Source: Candidatus Sericytochromatia bacterium
GTDB taxonomy: Bacteria; Cyanobacteriota; Sericytochromatia; UBA7694
Reading direction: 5' to 3'
Length of the DNA stretch: 64,000 bases
Assembly: GCA_018780035.1 (NCBI GenBank)
Contig: JADMKE010000016.1
Span: 1 to 64,000, forward strand
The position numbers and the translations under genes are program-made. Of the stretch, positions 52,676-61,319 are shown piece after piece. The notes beneath the pieces are model-generated. The model saw nothing but the letters and a program-made list of their open reading frames with translations, was not told the DNA's origin and ran no database searches. Numbering within the stretch: position 1 is the stretch's first letter; every line of letters begins with the position of its first letter.

Positions 52676-53950
52676 CTAACCTTTGCTGGGCTGGATCTGG
52701 CTTGATGAAGAGGAGCTTGATTGCGGCGAAGCTGTTTCAACAGGCGTGGGCGTGGGCTCTACTGGCTTGGGCGGCTCTACTGGCAGGCCTTCACAGCGCA
52801 TGGCAGCATCGTACATCGGCAAATAGAGGGTTGGGCGGCTGAGGCTTTTGATCTCGCCACTGGCCGCATCGAGTTCAACCGAGCCCCAGACCCGTGACTG
52901 CTCGGGATACGTTGGCATCACCTGCACACAACGGTTGCCATTGGGATCCAGCGCGGGATCTTTCATCTGCGCCGAAGGCAGGGGCGAAGGCTGAGCGGGC
53001 ATTTTTAAATCAAAGCTGACGCTGACAAAATAGCGGTTTTGGTCTTGGCCCTGTTGGTTGAGTTGAATCTGCCAAGAGGCATTGGCAGGGACTTCATAAG
53101 CAACTTGCAGATTGGGCTGTTGCTCAAGGGATTCAGGGTAAACAGGGTAACCCGGTTTGCTGCTGCGGCTGGTAAAGGCCTTCGTGGCAATTTCTTGGGC
53201 CCGTGAGCTGTCAATTTTTACTTTGCTCAGATCAATGGTGGGTTCACCCCAGACCAAACGGTGAACACGGGTTTCTTTTTTGAGCAAATAGACATTCAGG
53301 GTCTCTTTACGGGTGCTGGAGGCAAAACGGAAGACATAATCCGGCTGCAATTGTTCGGCATTGCCATCGGCCCCGGGCAGAGAGATATATTCAATAAAAG
53401 CACTGTTGCCATCGAGTCCCAAATTGGCCCGACTTTCAACCAAGCGGGCAGAACTGTCCCACTCAGCCAGAATCGGTTTTACGGTTTGTTCGTACGCCTT
53501 CAGCAAGGTACTGGCCTGATTGGCAGGAAAAATATTTTCTTCGGCAAATTGAATCACATATTGATTAAACTCACCACCACCAAACCAGGGCATACTCATA
53601 CGTGCAGAAGCCCCCGTGGCGACATCGCCGGCCATCGGCGCGGCAATTTTATTGGCGGAACCGCTCTCTGCAGTAGTGGGTCGGCCCAATTGAGGGGCTG
53701 GGGCAGTCGCGGGTTGGCTGGCATCTTGTTGCCCACCGGCCGTGCCCGACTGGGCAGCCGTATTCAGTGGCAAAAGCCGTTTAGACAGGGCATTGGAAAA
53801 AACAGATTTGCCTGTTTGTGTACCCGAAGCCGGAGAAGCACTGGGAGAGGCAGAAGGTTTTGGCAAAATAGAGTTGATTTGCCCATTTGAACAGGCGCTC
53901 AGACTCAGAGCCAAAGCCAGAGAGAGTGGAAGTAAAGTTCTAAATTTCAT
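52676..53950 (-). CDS. Paralogous operon lipoprotein B
   Basis: 424 residues, AGGAG nine bases before the ATG. Signal peptide ends SLSAC (lipobox about 20). A Ser/Ala/Pro/Gln-rich region (about 25-130) precedes a conserved domain (about 128-360) shared with the next-upstream gene: FNQYVIQFAEENIFPANQAS, EWDSSARLVESRA, DYVFRFASSTRKETLNVYLL and VHRLVWGEPTIDLSKVKIDS. The last 30 residues are Pro/Ser-rich. The family is not recognised. The gene is 26 bases before the XRE-TPR gene. Confidence 0.85.
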   Translation of the reverse strand: MKFRTLLPLSLALALSLSACSNGQINSILPKPSASPSASPASGTQTGKSVFSNALSKRLLPLNTAAQSGTAGGQQDASQPATAPAPQLGRPTTAESGSANKIAAPMAGDVATGASARMSMPWFGGGEFNQYVIQFAEENIFPANQASTLLKAYEQTVKPILAEWDSSARLVESRANLGLDGNSAFIEYISLPGADGNAEQLQPDYVFRFASSTRKETLNVYLLKKETRVHRLVWGEPTIDLSKVKIDSSRAQEIATKAFTSRSSKPGYPVYPESLEQQPNLQVAYEVPANASWQIQLNQQGQDQNRYFVSVSFDLKMPAQPSPLPSAQMKDPALDPNGNRCVQVMPTYPEQSRVWGSVELDAASGEIKSLSRPTLYLPMYDAAMRCEGLPVEPPKPVEPTPTPVETASPQSSSSSSSQIQPSKG

Positions 53951-53968
53951 GGTTTCAATTCTCCTAAT

Positions 53969-55159
53969 TTATTGTTTCACAGGGGCTGGAGCAATCGCTG
54001 GTGTGGCCACGGCAACACCGGTTGAGCCCACTGAAGCTTCTGAGCTGCCACCACTCACGGCCCCAGGATAAGGCATGTAATTGACAGGGCGATTGAGAGA
54101 GAGAATCGCGCCAGACTCAGCATCAATTTCAATCGAGCCCGACAGGGTGATCTGTTCGGGCATATAGGGCGCACGCGCAGAGATGGGGGCAACGGCAATA
54201 TCTGGAGCCGCGCCACCACTGCTGGCAGATACTTGGCTAACCTTCATATCTGTTGCGATCGCGGGCATTGGCACAGGCTGCCCAGGTATAGCAACACCAC
54301 TGCCGGGTTTGTTCCAATAAAAATTGAGGAAATAGCGCAATTTTTTGCCCTCTTGTTGGTTGAGATGCACTTGCCAAGTGAGTTTTTCGGGCAGATCATA
54401 AAACACTTCCATGTTGGGCCGTTGCAATTCTTCGGCTGCCGGATAAACCGGATAACCGGGTTTGCTCTGACGATCAGCAAAGGCTTTGCGGGCAATGCTG
54501 AGGGCCTGATCGCTGTCGATCTTGACCCGGTTGATCTCAATTTGGGCTTCGCCCCAAACCATGCGGTGCACCCGAATTTCATTGCTGAGCACGTAGATAT
54601 TTAAGGTCTGTTTAAGCGGGCTGGAGGCAAAGCGGAAGACATAATTGGGCAAAACTTTCATGGGCTCACCACTGCGGCCAGGCAATTGAATGTATTCGGG
54701 CTCCTGGGCATTGATCTGGGCCCGACTTTCAATCAAACGGGCTGAGCTGTCCCATTCTTTGAGCAGAGGTAAAATGCTTTGGTTGTACACTTCCAGCAAG
54801 CTATTGCCTTTGGCTGATGGGTAGATATTTTCTTCTGCAAATTGAATGGCGTATTGATTAAAATCATGGCCACCATAATAATAACCGGGAGCAATCGCCG
54901 GTTTGGTCATCGCCATTTGTTTGACACTAAAATCCGATTCTTGGCCTGAGGGCAAATAGGCAAGAGGCACATTTTGACCGTTTTCCTGTCTCAAGAAAAG
55001 CGGACGTTTGATCAGCGCAGAACTGAAAAAGCCCTTTTGAGAGGCCAACTGAAGAGTCGGAGAGAGTTGACCAGGCGGCAAACCAGCTCCTGAAAAGGCA
55101 CAGGAAGTGAGTCCCAAGGTCAGGGAAAGGGTCAGAGCGGATTTGAGCAGGACATGCAT
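53969..55159 (-). CDS. Paralogous operon lipoprotein A
   Basis: About 396 residues from the ATG at 55159 (GGAGA about nine bases upstream; the frame opens at 55201). Signal peptide MHVLLKSALTLSLTLGLTSC has a lipobox (LTSC). The conserved domain (FNQYAIQFAEENIYPSAKGN, EWDSSARLIESRA, YVFRFASSPLKQTLNIYVLS, VHRMVWGEAQIEINRVKIDS) aligns with gene B over about 230 residues. First gene of the operon; a sigma70-like promoter lies directly upstream. Function unknown. Confidence 0.87.
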   Translation of the reverse strand: MHVLLKSALTLSLTLGLTSCAFSGAGLPPGQLSPTLQLASQKGFFSSALIKRPLFLRQENGQNVPLAYLPSGQESDFSVKQMAMTKPAIAPGYYYGGHDFNQYAIQFAEENIYPSAKGNSLLEVYNQSILPLLKEWDSSARLIESRAQINAQEPEYIQLPGRSGEPMKVLPNYVFRFASSPLKQTLNIYVLSNEIRVHRMVWGEAQIEINRVKIDSDQALSIARKAFADRQSKPGYPVYPAAEELQRPNMEVFYDLPEKLTWQVHLNQQEGKKLRYFLNFYWNKPGSGVAIPGQPVPMPAIATDMKVSQVSASSGGAAPDIAVAPISARAPYMPEQITLSGSIEIDAESGAILSLNRPVNYMPYPGAVSGGSSEASVGSTGVAVATPAIAPAPVKQ

Positions 55160-55191
55160 GGTGATATTTCTCCATTGGTAAGAATAATTTG

Positions 55192-55221
55192 AGTTTAGCA
55201 AACATGTTTACAAGTTGTCAA
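55192..55221 (-). promoter_or_regulatory. Sigma70-like promoter of the lipoprotein/XRE/VWA operon
   Basis: On the minus strand TTGACA, 18 bases, TAAACT, with a perfect AAAC-AT-GTTT dyad (55200-55209) inside the spacer and an outer inverted repeat TGTTTACAA (55205-55213) and TTGTAAACA (55234-55242). The -10 box is about 33 bases from the start codon. The dyads make repression likely, regulator unproven. Confidence 0.6.
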
Positions 55222-55282
55222 CACGAATACTTATTGTAAACAATATTTTCATTGTGCTCGCTTGGATTGACAAAAAATGAAT

Positions 55283-55308
55283 AAAGCCCGGAACAAGTCC
55301 AGGCTTTT
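55283..55308 (-). terminator. Terminator after secreted paralogue A
   Basis: On the minus strand AAAAGCCTGGA ... TTCCGGGCTTT forms a stem with one wobble, 37 bases downstream of the stop at 55345. The equivalent hairpin follows the near-identical copy A' at 56605-56623. Confidence 0.7.
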
Positions 55309-55344
55309 AAATTGACTGGGAGAACCCGTTATGGCTCCAACCGT

Positions 55345-55788
55345 TTATTCAATTTTGGCTGAGGTTTTATCGGTTTTGGGATTGTATTTGAGGGTCAATT
55401 TATTGATCTCATCCAGGCGCAGACCATTCCAATACACATATTCTTGTTTGGCCCCCTCTTCCATCACCCAATCAGCGCGCAGATCCCACTCCACCGACTC
55501 TGCATCGGGCGAAAATTGAATATTAACGGAATAGGTGTCATAGAGAATATCGGAGAGAATATTGTCACCCCAAGAATCGGTATCAGAAGGGCTCATGTAC
55601 ACCGATTGAATATCATAACCCGTGGCATTGACCAATTTAAAATCCAGAGCCTTGTTTTTGACGGGTTGAACCACACCCCCAGAAGGTTGGAGGGCTTTTT
55701 CTGGAGCGCTCATGGCAGAGGTCGCCCCCAGCAACATCACAGCACCCGCAACCAAGAAAACACGTAAACCCAGTAATGTATTTTTCAT
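55345..55788 (-). CDS. Secreted paralogue A
   Basis: About 147 residues from the ATG at 55788, preferred over 55800 because AGGA sits 11 bases upstream of it and abuts the earlier ATG. Signal peptide LLGLRVFLVAGAVMLLG with cleavage after AMSA. The mature domain of about 115 residues has the pattern FKLVNATGYDIQSVYMSPSD, TDSWGDNIL, WDLRADW and LTLKYNPKTDKT. The same pattern occurs in a small secreted family often mislabelled argininosuccinate lyase; the real function is unknown. Mature part nearly identical to A' at 56664. Confidence 0.9.
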   Translation of the reverse strand: MKNTLLGLRVFLVAGAVMLLGATSAMSAPEKALQPSGGVVQPVKNKALDFKLVNATGYDIQSVYMSPSDTDSWGDNILSDILYDTYSVNIQFSPDAESVEWDLRADWVMEEGAKQEYVYWNGLRLDEINKLTLKYNPKTDKTSAKIE

Positions 55789-55916
55789 AAAACGATTCAT
55801 CCTTCTTTCTTTAAACCAAGAATAAAATAAACGATAAACAAAGTAATCAAGGGTAAGAATAGATATTCAAGACAATATTGATCTAAAACCCTCTTTCGTC
55901 GCCTAAAGATTTAAGT

Positions 55917-55941
55917 AAGACCCCCGAAATTCAGGGGTCTT
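55917..55941 (-). terminator. Hairpin after secreted paralogue B
   Basis: AAGACCCC-CGAAATTC-AGGGGTCTT inverted repeat 33 bases beyond the stop at 55974. The minus-strand tail is T-poor, so termination may be weak; the copy after B' has a better T-run. Confidence 0.6.
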
Positions 55942-55973
55942 AAAAAAGGGCGCCGACAATAGCGCTAACAGAT

Positions 55974-56408
55974 TTATTCTGCTACAGCCGTTGTTTTGTC
56001 TGTGGCTTCGTCATATTTGAGGGTCAGGGCATTGATCTGATCCAAGGGCAGTCCCATCCAATAGACATAACCTTCACCTTTGGTCCAGTCGGCACGCATG
56101 TCCCACTCTGCGGCTTCGGCTTCAGGCGAAAAAGAAATCTGAAGGGTATCTCCATCATTAAAAGCACCGGGCAGGATGCTCGGCCCCCAAGAATCGGTGC
56201 CGGTTGGGCTGAGGTAGAGACCGGTGATTTCATAACCAGTGGCGTTGCTCAAGGTAAAATCCAGGGCTTTGTTTTGAACGGGTTTAACCACTCCAGAACC
56301 AGCAGGCTTGAGCGCCTGTTGAGGAGCGCTCAGCGCAGAGGTGGCACCCATCAACATCACAGCACCCGCAACCAAGAAAACACGTAAACCCAGTAATGTA
56401 TTTTTCAT
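55974..56408 (-). CDS. Secreted paralogue B
   Basis: About 144 residues from the ATG at 56408 (AGGA 11 bases upstream). The signal-peptide DNA is identical to that of A for about 70 bases, while the mature part is of B type: FTLSNATGYEITGLYLSPTG, TDSWGPSILPGAFNDGD, EWDMRADWTKGEGYVYW. Sigma70-like TTGACA-18-TAGACT lies about 100 bases upstream (56510-56539). Exported; role unknown. Confidence 0.9.
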   Translation of the reverse strand: MKNTLLGLRVFLVAGAVMLMGATSALSAPQQALKPAGSGVVKPVQNKALDFTLSNATGYEITGLYLSPTGTDSWGPSILPGAFNDGDTLQISFSPEAEAAEWDMRADWTKGEGYVYWMGLPLDQINALTLKYDEATDKTTAVAE

Positions 56409-56509
56409 AAAACGATTCATCCTCTTTGATTAAAATTAGTTAAAAATTAAGCAGAAACAAATATTTTACAACCCATTAAAGTGTAACACTTCGTTTTTGC
56501 TATAAATTC

Positions 56510-56539
56510 AGTCTATCAGATTAGTTTACTCTTTGTCAA
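56510..56539 (-). promoter_or_regulatory. Sigma70-like promoter of secreted paralogue B
   Basis: Minus strand TTGACA, 18 bases, TAGACT. A second TTGACA and AAACAAATTGTCA (56546-56558) lie just upstream; the latter matches the reverse complement of the XRE-TPR dyad AAACAATTTGTTT at 11 of 13 bases. Confidence 0.55.
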
Positions 56540-56593
56540 CTCAAAAAACAAATTGTCAACAAACATTATTTTTGTGGTTGAGGAGCAAACAAA

Positions 56594-56627
56594 AAAAGAA
56601 CAAAGCCTGGAACGAGTCCAGGCTTTT
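56594..56627 (-). terminator. Terminator after secreted paralogue A'
   Basis: On the minus strand GCCTGGA-CTCGT-TCCAGGC with a T-rich tail, about 40 bases beyond the stop at 56664. Perfect seven-base stem. Confidence 0.85.
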
Positions 56628-56663
56628 GAATTCCTTGGAAGAGCCTTTTAAGGCCCCATCCGC

Positions 56664-57107
56664 TTATTCGATTTTGGCAGACGTTTTATCGGTTTTGGGA
56701 TTGTATTTGAGGGTCAATTTATTGATCTCATCCAGGCGCAGACCATTCCAATACACATATTCTTGTTTGGCCCCCTCTTCCATCACCCAATCAGCGCGCA
56801 GATCCCACTCCACCGACTCTGCATCGGGCGAAAATTGAATATTAACGGAATAGGTGTCATAGAGAATATCGGAGAGAATATTGTCACCCCAAGAATCGGT
56901 ATCAGAAGGGCTCATGTACACCGATTGAATATCATAACCCGTGGCATTGACCAATTTAAAATCCAGAGCCTTGTTTTTGACGGGTTGAACCACACCCCCA
57001 GAAGGTTGGAGGGCTTTTTCTGGAGCGCTCATGACAGAGGTCGCCCCCAGCAACATCACAGCACCAGCGACCAAGAAAACACGCAGACCCAATAAAGACT
57101 TTTTCAT
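56664..57107 (-). CDS. Secreted paralogue A'
   Basis: 147 residues from the ATG at 57107 (AGGA ten bases upstream). Mature part matches A almost residue for residue (KLVNATGYDIQSVYMSPSDT); the signal peptide differs (KKSLLGLRVFLVAGA) and its DNA is closer to B'. Terminator of the A type follows. Recent duplication or gene conversion with A is evident. Confidence 0.9.
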   Translation of the reverse strand: MKKSLLGLRVFLVAGAVMLLGATSVMSAPEKALQPSGGVVQPVKNKALDFKLVNATGYDIQSVYMSPSDTDSWGDNILSDILYDTYSVNIQFSPDAESVEWDLRADWVMEEGAKQEYVYWNGLRLDEINKLTLKYNPKTDKTSAKIE

Positions 57108-57242
57108 ATACTATTTATCCTTTTCCCATTTTTTAAATAAGCATAAAATAAGCAAAAAAACAGAGCGGTTTAAAATTATTTCGAGAGCCCAAGAATCAAG
57201 ATAGCATTTATTAGCAGGCATGTTAAGTCGGCTATCAGATAC

Positions 57243-57271
57243 AAAAAAGACCCCTGAAATTCAGGGGTCTT
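57243..57271 (-). terminator. Terminator after secreted paralogue B'
   Basis: Perfect 25-base inverted repeat AAGACCCC-TGAAATTCA-GGGGTCTT, followed on the minus strand by a T-run of six, 34 bases past the stop at 57305. Confidence 0.9.
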
Positions 57272-57304
57272 CGCCAATCGATTTCATCGAAGGCAATCGC
57301 AGAT

Positions 57305-57739
57305 TTACTCAGCTATAGCGGTGGTTTTATCGGTGGCTTCGTCATATTTAAGGGTCAGAGCGTTGATCTGATCCAAAGGCAGTCCCATCCAATAGACATA
57401 ACCTTCACCTTTGGTCCAGTCGGCGCGCATGTCCCACTCAGCGGCTTCGGCATCGGGAGAGAAGGAGATATTCAAGGTATCACCATCGTTAAAAGCGCCA
57501 GGAAGGATGCTCTCTCCCCAAGAGTCGGTGCCGGTTGGGCTGAGGTAGAGGCCGGTGATTTCATAACCAGTGGCGTTGGTCAAAGTAAAATCCAGGGCTT
57601 TGTTTTGAACAGGTTTAACCATTTCAGAACCAGCGGGTTTAAGTGCTTGCTGAGGAGCGCTCAGCACAGAGGTGGCACCCATCAACATCACAGCACCAGC
57701 GACCAAGAGAATACGCAGACCAAACAATGTATTTTTCAT
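57305..57739 (-). CDS. Secreted paralogue B'
   Basis: About 144 residues from the ATG at 57739 (AGGA 11 bases upstream; the frame opens at 57811). Signal peptide LLVAGAVMLMGATSVLSA. Mature part close to B: FTLTNATGYEITGLYLSPTG, SWGESILPGAFNDGD, AEWDMRADWTKGEG. It begins 102 bases after the C-type gene with no hairpin between, so the two could be cotranscribed. Confidence 0.9.
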   Translation of the reverse strand: MKNTLFGLRILLVAGAVMLMGATSVLSAPQQALKPAGSEMVKPVQNKALDFTLTNATGYEITGLYLSPTGTDSWGESILPGAFNDGDTLNISFSPDAEAAEWDMRADWTKGEGYVYWMGLPLDQINALTLKYDEATDKTTAIAE

Positions 57740-57841
57740 TTGTTTAATTATCCTTTTTTCAATTTCAATTACAAGATACATTTTCGAACCAAGAAAAACA
57801 AGAGACCTCATTCTTAAAAAATAAGATCTTCAATCAAAAAA

Positions 57842-58282
57842 CTACTGGGCTTCTGCAGAAGTTTGCCCTGTAGAGGCATCATAGTGAAGAGTTAAAGAGT
57901 TGATGGTGGTCAGATTTAAAGCTGTCCAATAGACATAGGCTTCTTCCGAATCATCTGACCAATCAGCACGCATATCCCAGTCTGTCGCTTCGGCTTCTGG
58001 AGAAAAAGTAACATGTCCTGATGCGCCATCTGCAAATTCACCAGGGAGAATATTGGGCCCCCAAGAATCCACACCGGTTGGGCTGATGTACAGACCCGCA
58101 ATGGAATGTCCCGTTGCATTGCTGATGTCAAAATCAAGAGCCCCATTCTCAATCGGCTGTAAAATCTGATTATCTGAAGGTTGAGTCGCTTTTTGAGGCG
58201 CACTCATCACGGACGTGGCACCCATCATTAATACAGCGCCAGAAACCAAGAAAACACGCAGACCTAGCAAAGCATTTTTCAT
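57842..58282 (-). CDS. Secreted paralogue C, most divergent
   Basis: About 146 residues from the ATG at 58282 (GGAAAG ten bases upstream; an in-frame ATG at 58300 lacks a ribosome site). Signal peptide LLGLRVFLVSGAVLMMG. The mature domain keeps the family pattern: LDFDISNATGHSIAGLYISP, DSWGPNILPGEFADG, WDMRADWSDDSEEAYVYW. No perfect terminator hairpin follows. The 300 bases from 58283 to 58581 have no gene and presumably hold this gene's promoter and that of hflX. Confidence 0.88.
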   Translation of the reverse strand: MKNALLGLRVFLVSGAVLMMGATSVMSAPQKATQPSDNQILQPIENGALDFDISNATGHSIAGLYISPTGVDSWGPNILPGEFADGASGHVTFSPEAEATDWDMRADWSDDSEEAYVYWTALNLTTINSLTLHYDASTGQTSAEAQ

Positions 58283-58581
58283 ATACCCATTACTTTCCAT
58301 CAAATAAAATAAGTAAAAAAGAAGATTAAAAACAAAGTTTAACACTTTATTTTTGCTGAAGATAAACAACATAACATTTATTTAGACATGCTGTTAAGCT
58401 GGATGAATGGGCTGCTTATACAAAAATAACAGAGATTTAATCTTTACAAAGAAACCCAATAAAAGATCCCGTACAGGGCCCAAATCAGCCCTTACAGTCC
58501 GCAAAGTCAGCCCTTGCTCTTACACCGGCTTTGTTGGGAGTGTTAGAATAAACAAGAATACGCGCAGACAGGTCATTTTCA

Positions 58582-59874
58582 GTGTTTGATACCCAATTAC
58601 CCGTAGCAAGAGCCATTTTGGTGGGCGTCCAATTGCCGGACACCCCCGACTGGGAACTTGACTATTCACTTGATGAACTGGCCTCACTGGCAGATACCGC
58701 AGGCATTCAGACCCTGGGCACTTGCACCCAAGGACGCCAACATCCCGATTCAGCCACGTATATTGGCAAAGGCAAAGTGCAAGAGGTGTTGCTGCTGGTT
58801 GAAGCGGAAAGCGCGGATGTGGTCATTTTTGACTGTGAGCTCTCACCTTCGCAAATGAGCAATTTGGAAAAGCAACTCAATGTCCGAGTCATGGATCGCG
58901 GCGATGTGATTCTGATGATCTTTTCTGAAAGGGCCCAAACCCGCGAAGCCAAATTGCAGGTTGAATTGGCGCGCATGAAATATTTTCTGCCCCGGCTCAA
59001 ACGGCAATGGACCCACTTGGAGCGTCAAGTTGGGGGTGTGGGTGTGCGTGCTGGGATGGGTGAAAAACAGATCGAAATTGACAGGCGTTTGGTTCGTAGA
59101 AAAATCGACCGCTACGAAAACGACCTGAAAGAAATTGAAAAACAGCGCAAATTGCGCAAGAACAAGCGCCGCGAGTCCTTTAGCATGGCCCTGATTGGCT
59201 ATACCAACGTGGGCAAATCCACTTTGTTTAACCGTTTAACCGAAGCCGGTGTCTTGGTCGAAAATCGCCTCTTTGCCACCCTCGACTCGACCGTGCGCAA
59301 AATTGAAATTGGGGCCCATGAATTTTTGTTAACCGACACCGTCGGTTTTATCCGCAAATTGCCCCACCATTTGGTCGCTTCGTTTCGCAGCACCCTCGAA
59401 GAGGCCTGTGATGTCGATGTCTTGATTCATGTCGTGGACGTGACTTCGCCCGTATTGGGCGAGCAAATGGCCGCAGTCAACGAAGTCTTAAAACAGCTCG
59501 AAATTGAAGACAAACCCATCATTTATGCCCTCAACAAAGCCGACCTTTTGCCCCCAGGAGAAGAGCTGGATGTCTGGAAACACATTCCCCCAGAGGCTCC
59601 CTGTGTCACAATTTCGGCCCATACCGGCGAGAATGTGGATCTGCTCAAAGATTTGGCCCTTGAAACCTTTTCTGAGCAATTCCGCGAAAGTACCTTTGTG
59701 CTGAACCTGAGCCAATCGGCCTGGGTCGCTCAGCTCTATGCAATCAGCACCATTTTAAGCGAAGAATACCTTGACGGAAACCGGGTCAAACTGCGCTGCC
59801 GGGCTCCGGCCAAAGATCTTGAACGCTTCCGCAAAAATTGGAAAGCCGCTGTGGGCGAAGAAAGCCTGTTTTAA
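58582..59874 (+). CDS. hflX: GTPase HflX
   Basis: 430 residues from a GTG. N-terminal HflX domain (TYIGKGKVQEVLLLVEAESA, FDCELSPSQMSNLEKQL), the family motif WTHLERQVGGVGVRAGMGE, then the G domain: GYTNVGKSTLFN (G1), DTVGFIRKLP (G3), NKADLL (G4). HflX is a ribosome-associated GTPase that rescues stalled or hibernating ribosomes. Single gene, 36 bases before the glycosyltransferase-like gene. Confidence 0.96.
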   Translation: MFDTQLPVARAILVGVQLPDTPDWELDYSLDELASLADTAGIQTLGTCTQGRQHPDSATYIGKGKVQEVLLLVEAESADVVIFDCELSPSQMSNLEKQLNVRVMDRGDVILMIFSERAQTREAKLQVELARMKYFLPRLKRQWTHLERQVGGVGVRAGMGEKQIEIDRRLVRRKIDRYENDLKEIEKQRKLRKNKRRESFSMALIGYTNVGKSTLFNRLTEAGVLVENRLFATLDSTVRKIEIGAHEFLLTDTVGFIRKLPHHLVASFRSTLEEACDVDVLIHVVDVTSPVLGEQMAAVNEVLKQLEIEDKPIIYALNKADLLPPGEELDVWKHIPPEAPCVTISAHTGENVDLLKDLALETFSEQFRESTFVLNLSQSAWVAQLYAISTILSEEYLDGNRVKLRCRAPAKDLERFRKNWKAAVGEESLF

Positions 59875-59910
59875 ACCCGATTACCTGCGCTGAGGTCACG
59901 CGAAAAGCCG

Positions 59911-61311
59911 ATGAACAATGACATTGCAGCCCTGATCACACAATCCCTGGTTTGGGTCTCTTTGATCTACCTGATGGCCCGGCACAGCCTCTCTTTGGCC
60001 GCCTGTTTGATCTCCTTTCGTGCCCTGCAAAACTATGCCCGTAAGCTCAAGTCTGTAGATATTGAATCGCTCTTAAAAGCCGCAGGTGCGCCCCCCCTGA
60101 GTATTTTGGTCCCCGTTTACAATGCCTCGGGAGAAGGGGTCAGTTGTCTCAAACACCTCTTGCAATTGCGTTACCCTGAGCTGGATCTGATTATGATCAA
60201 CGACGGCTCCAGTGACAATACCCTCGAATTGCTGAAAGAGATCTTTCAATTGCACCCGATGTCGCGGTTTCCTGTTTCGGAGCTGCCCAGCCGCCCGATC
60301 AACGCTGTTTACCAAAGCCAAATTCATCCCCGCCTCTGGGTGATCGACAAAGAGCGCGGCGGCAATGCCGATGCCCTCAATGCGGGTTTAAACTTTTGTC
60401 AGACCCCGCTCTTTTGTACCACTTACGTCACCATGATTTTGGAGCGGAATGCCCTCTTGCGGGCCCTGCGCCCGTTTTTGGAGAACGCAGCAACCGTCGC
60501 GGTAAGTGGCATTGTGCGGGTACGCAATGGCTGTTCACTCGAAAATGGCGAGATCACCACTGTCAAAATGCCCGAAGAGCGTTTGGTGCAATTGCAAATT
60601 TTGGAGCATTTGCGCTTTTTTCTAGTGGGTTATATGGCGGGAAGCGCCCTGCGGGGGCTTCTGCTGATTTCAGGGGCCTTTGCCGTTTTTAGACGCGCAA
60701 TGGTGGTCGAAGCCGGGGGCTATGATGCCCGCTACCAGGCTGAGACGCCTGAGTTGATCTTGCGTTTGCACCGCTTTTGCCAAGAGGCCAATCGCCCTTA
60801 TCACATTGATTTTATTCCCGATCCGGTGGCCTGGCACGAATGCCCCAGTGAGATGGCCGAGGTGCGCTCCCAGCACATGAAATGGCAAAAAGGCGTGACG
60901 GAAGCGCTTTTGCATCACCGTTCAATGTTGTGGAAAAAAGGCACAGGGCGGATTGGCTGGTTTCTCTATCCGCTGTTTATGTTGACCGAGATCTGGGGGC
61001 CTGTGCTGGAAGTACTGGGCTATCTCCTCGTGATTGCCGGTGGAATTTTAGGCTGGGTACCCCCCCTCTTGATCCTGGCTTTTGCTCTGGCGGCCTTTGT
61101 CATGGGCAGCACCTCTGCGACCCTGGCTGTGGCTCTGGGTGAACTCACCCCCCGCCGCTATTCCGAAGAAGATCTGCGCCAATTGACACGAACAGCCTGG
61201 TTCGAGAACCTGGGCTACCAACAATTGCGCACACTCTGGCGGCTGCAAGCCACTTGGAAGGCCCTGCGCAAAGATAAAAAAGGCCAAGTGCCGGTTTCGC
61301 TGGAGTTTTAG
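59911..61311 (+). CDS. Family 2 glycosyltransferase-like protein lacking acidic motifs
   Basis: 466 residues with an N-terminal TM segment and C-terminal TM helices (about 350-415). The GT-A fold is clear: LSILVPVYNASGEGV, LIMINDGSSDNTLELL, DKERGGNADALNAGLNF, IVRVRNGCSLENG, SGAFAVFRRAMVVEAGGYD. But the usual DAD is TYVTMIL where VDADSIL is expected, and the usual GED is AETPEL; QHMKWQKG stands for QRxRWxxG. Processive GT2 enzymes need these acids for metal and catalysis. It may be inactive and regulatory. It is convergent with the HEAT protein. Confidence 0.9.
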   Translation: MNNDIAALITQSLVWVSLIYLMARHSLSLAACLISFRALQNYARKLKSVDIESLLKAAGAPPLSILVPVYNASGEGVSCLKHLLQLRYPELDLIMINDGSSDNTLELLKEIFQLHPMSRFPVSELPSRPINAVYQSQIHPRLWVIDKERGGNADALNAGLNFCQTPLFCTTYVTMILERNALLRALRPFLENAATVAVSGIVRVRNGCSLENGEITTVKMPEERLVQLQILEHLRFFLVGYMAGSALRGLLLISGAFAVFRRAMVVEAGGYDARYQAETPELILRLHRFCQEANRPYHIDFIPDPVAWHECPSEMAEVRSQHMKWQKGVTEALLHHRSMLWKKGTGRIGWFLYPLFMLTEIWGPVLEVLGYLLVIAGGILGWVPPLLILAFALAAFVMGSTSATLAVALGELTPRRYSEEDLRQLTRTAWFENLGYQQLRTLWRLQATWKALRKDKKGQVPVSLEF

Positions 61312-61319
61312 CCCCTGAT

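Larger units (their letters stand above)
55283..58282 (-). repeat. Tandem array of five secreted paralogues (A-B-A'-B'-C)
   Basis: Five homologous genes on one strand at 55345, 55974, 56664, 57305 and 57842. A and A' are almost identical over their coding DNA except in the signal-peptide part, while B and B' are similar but clearly diverged. Terminator hairpins follow the same type order: GCCTGG type after A and A', AAGACCCC type after B and B'. An A-B unit of about 1.3 kb was duplicated. Confidence 0.9.

Noticed and set aside
58283..58581. A small gene in the gap before hflX
   Set aside because: No frame with a ribosome site or homology; the stretch probably holds divergent promoters only.
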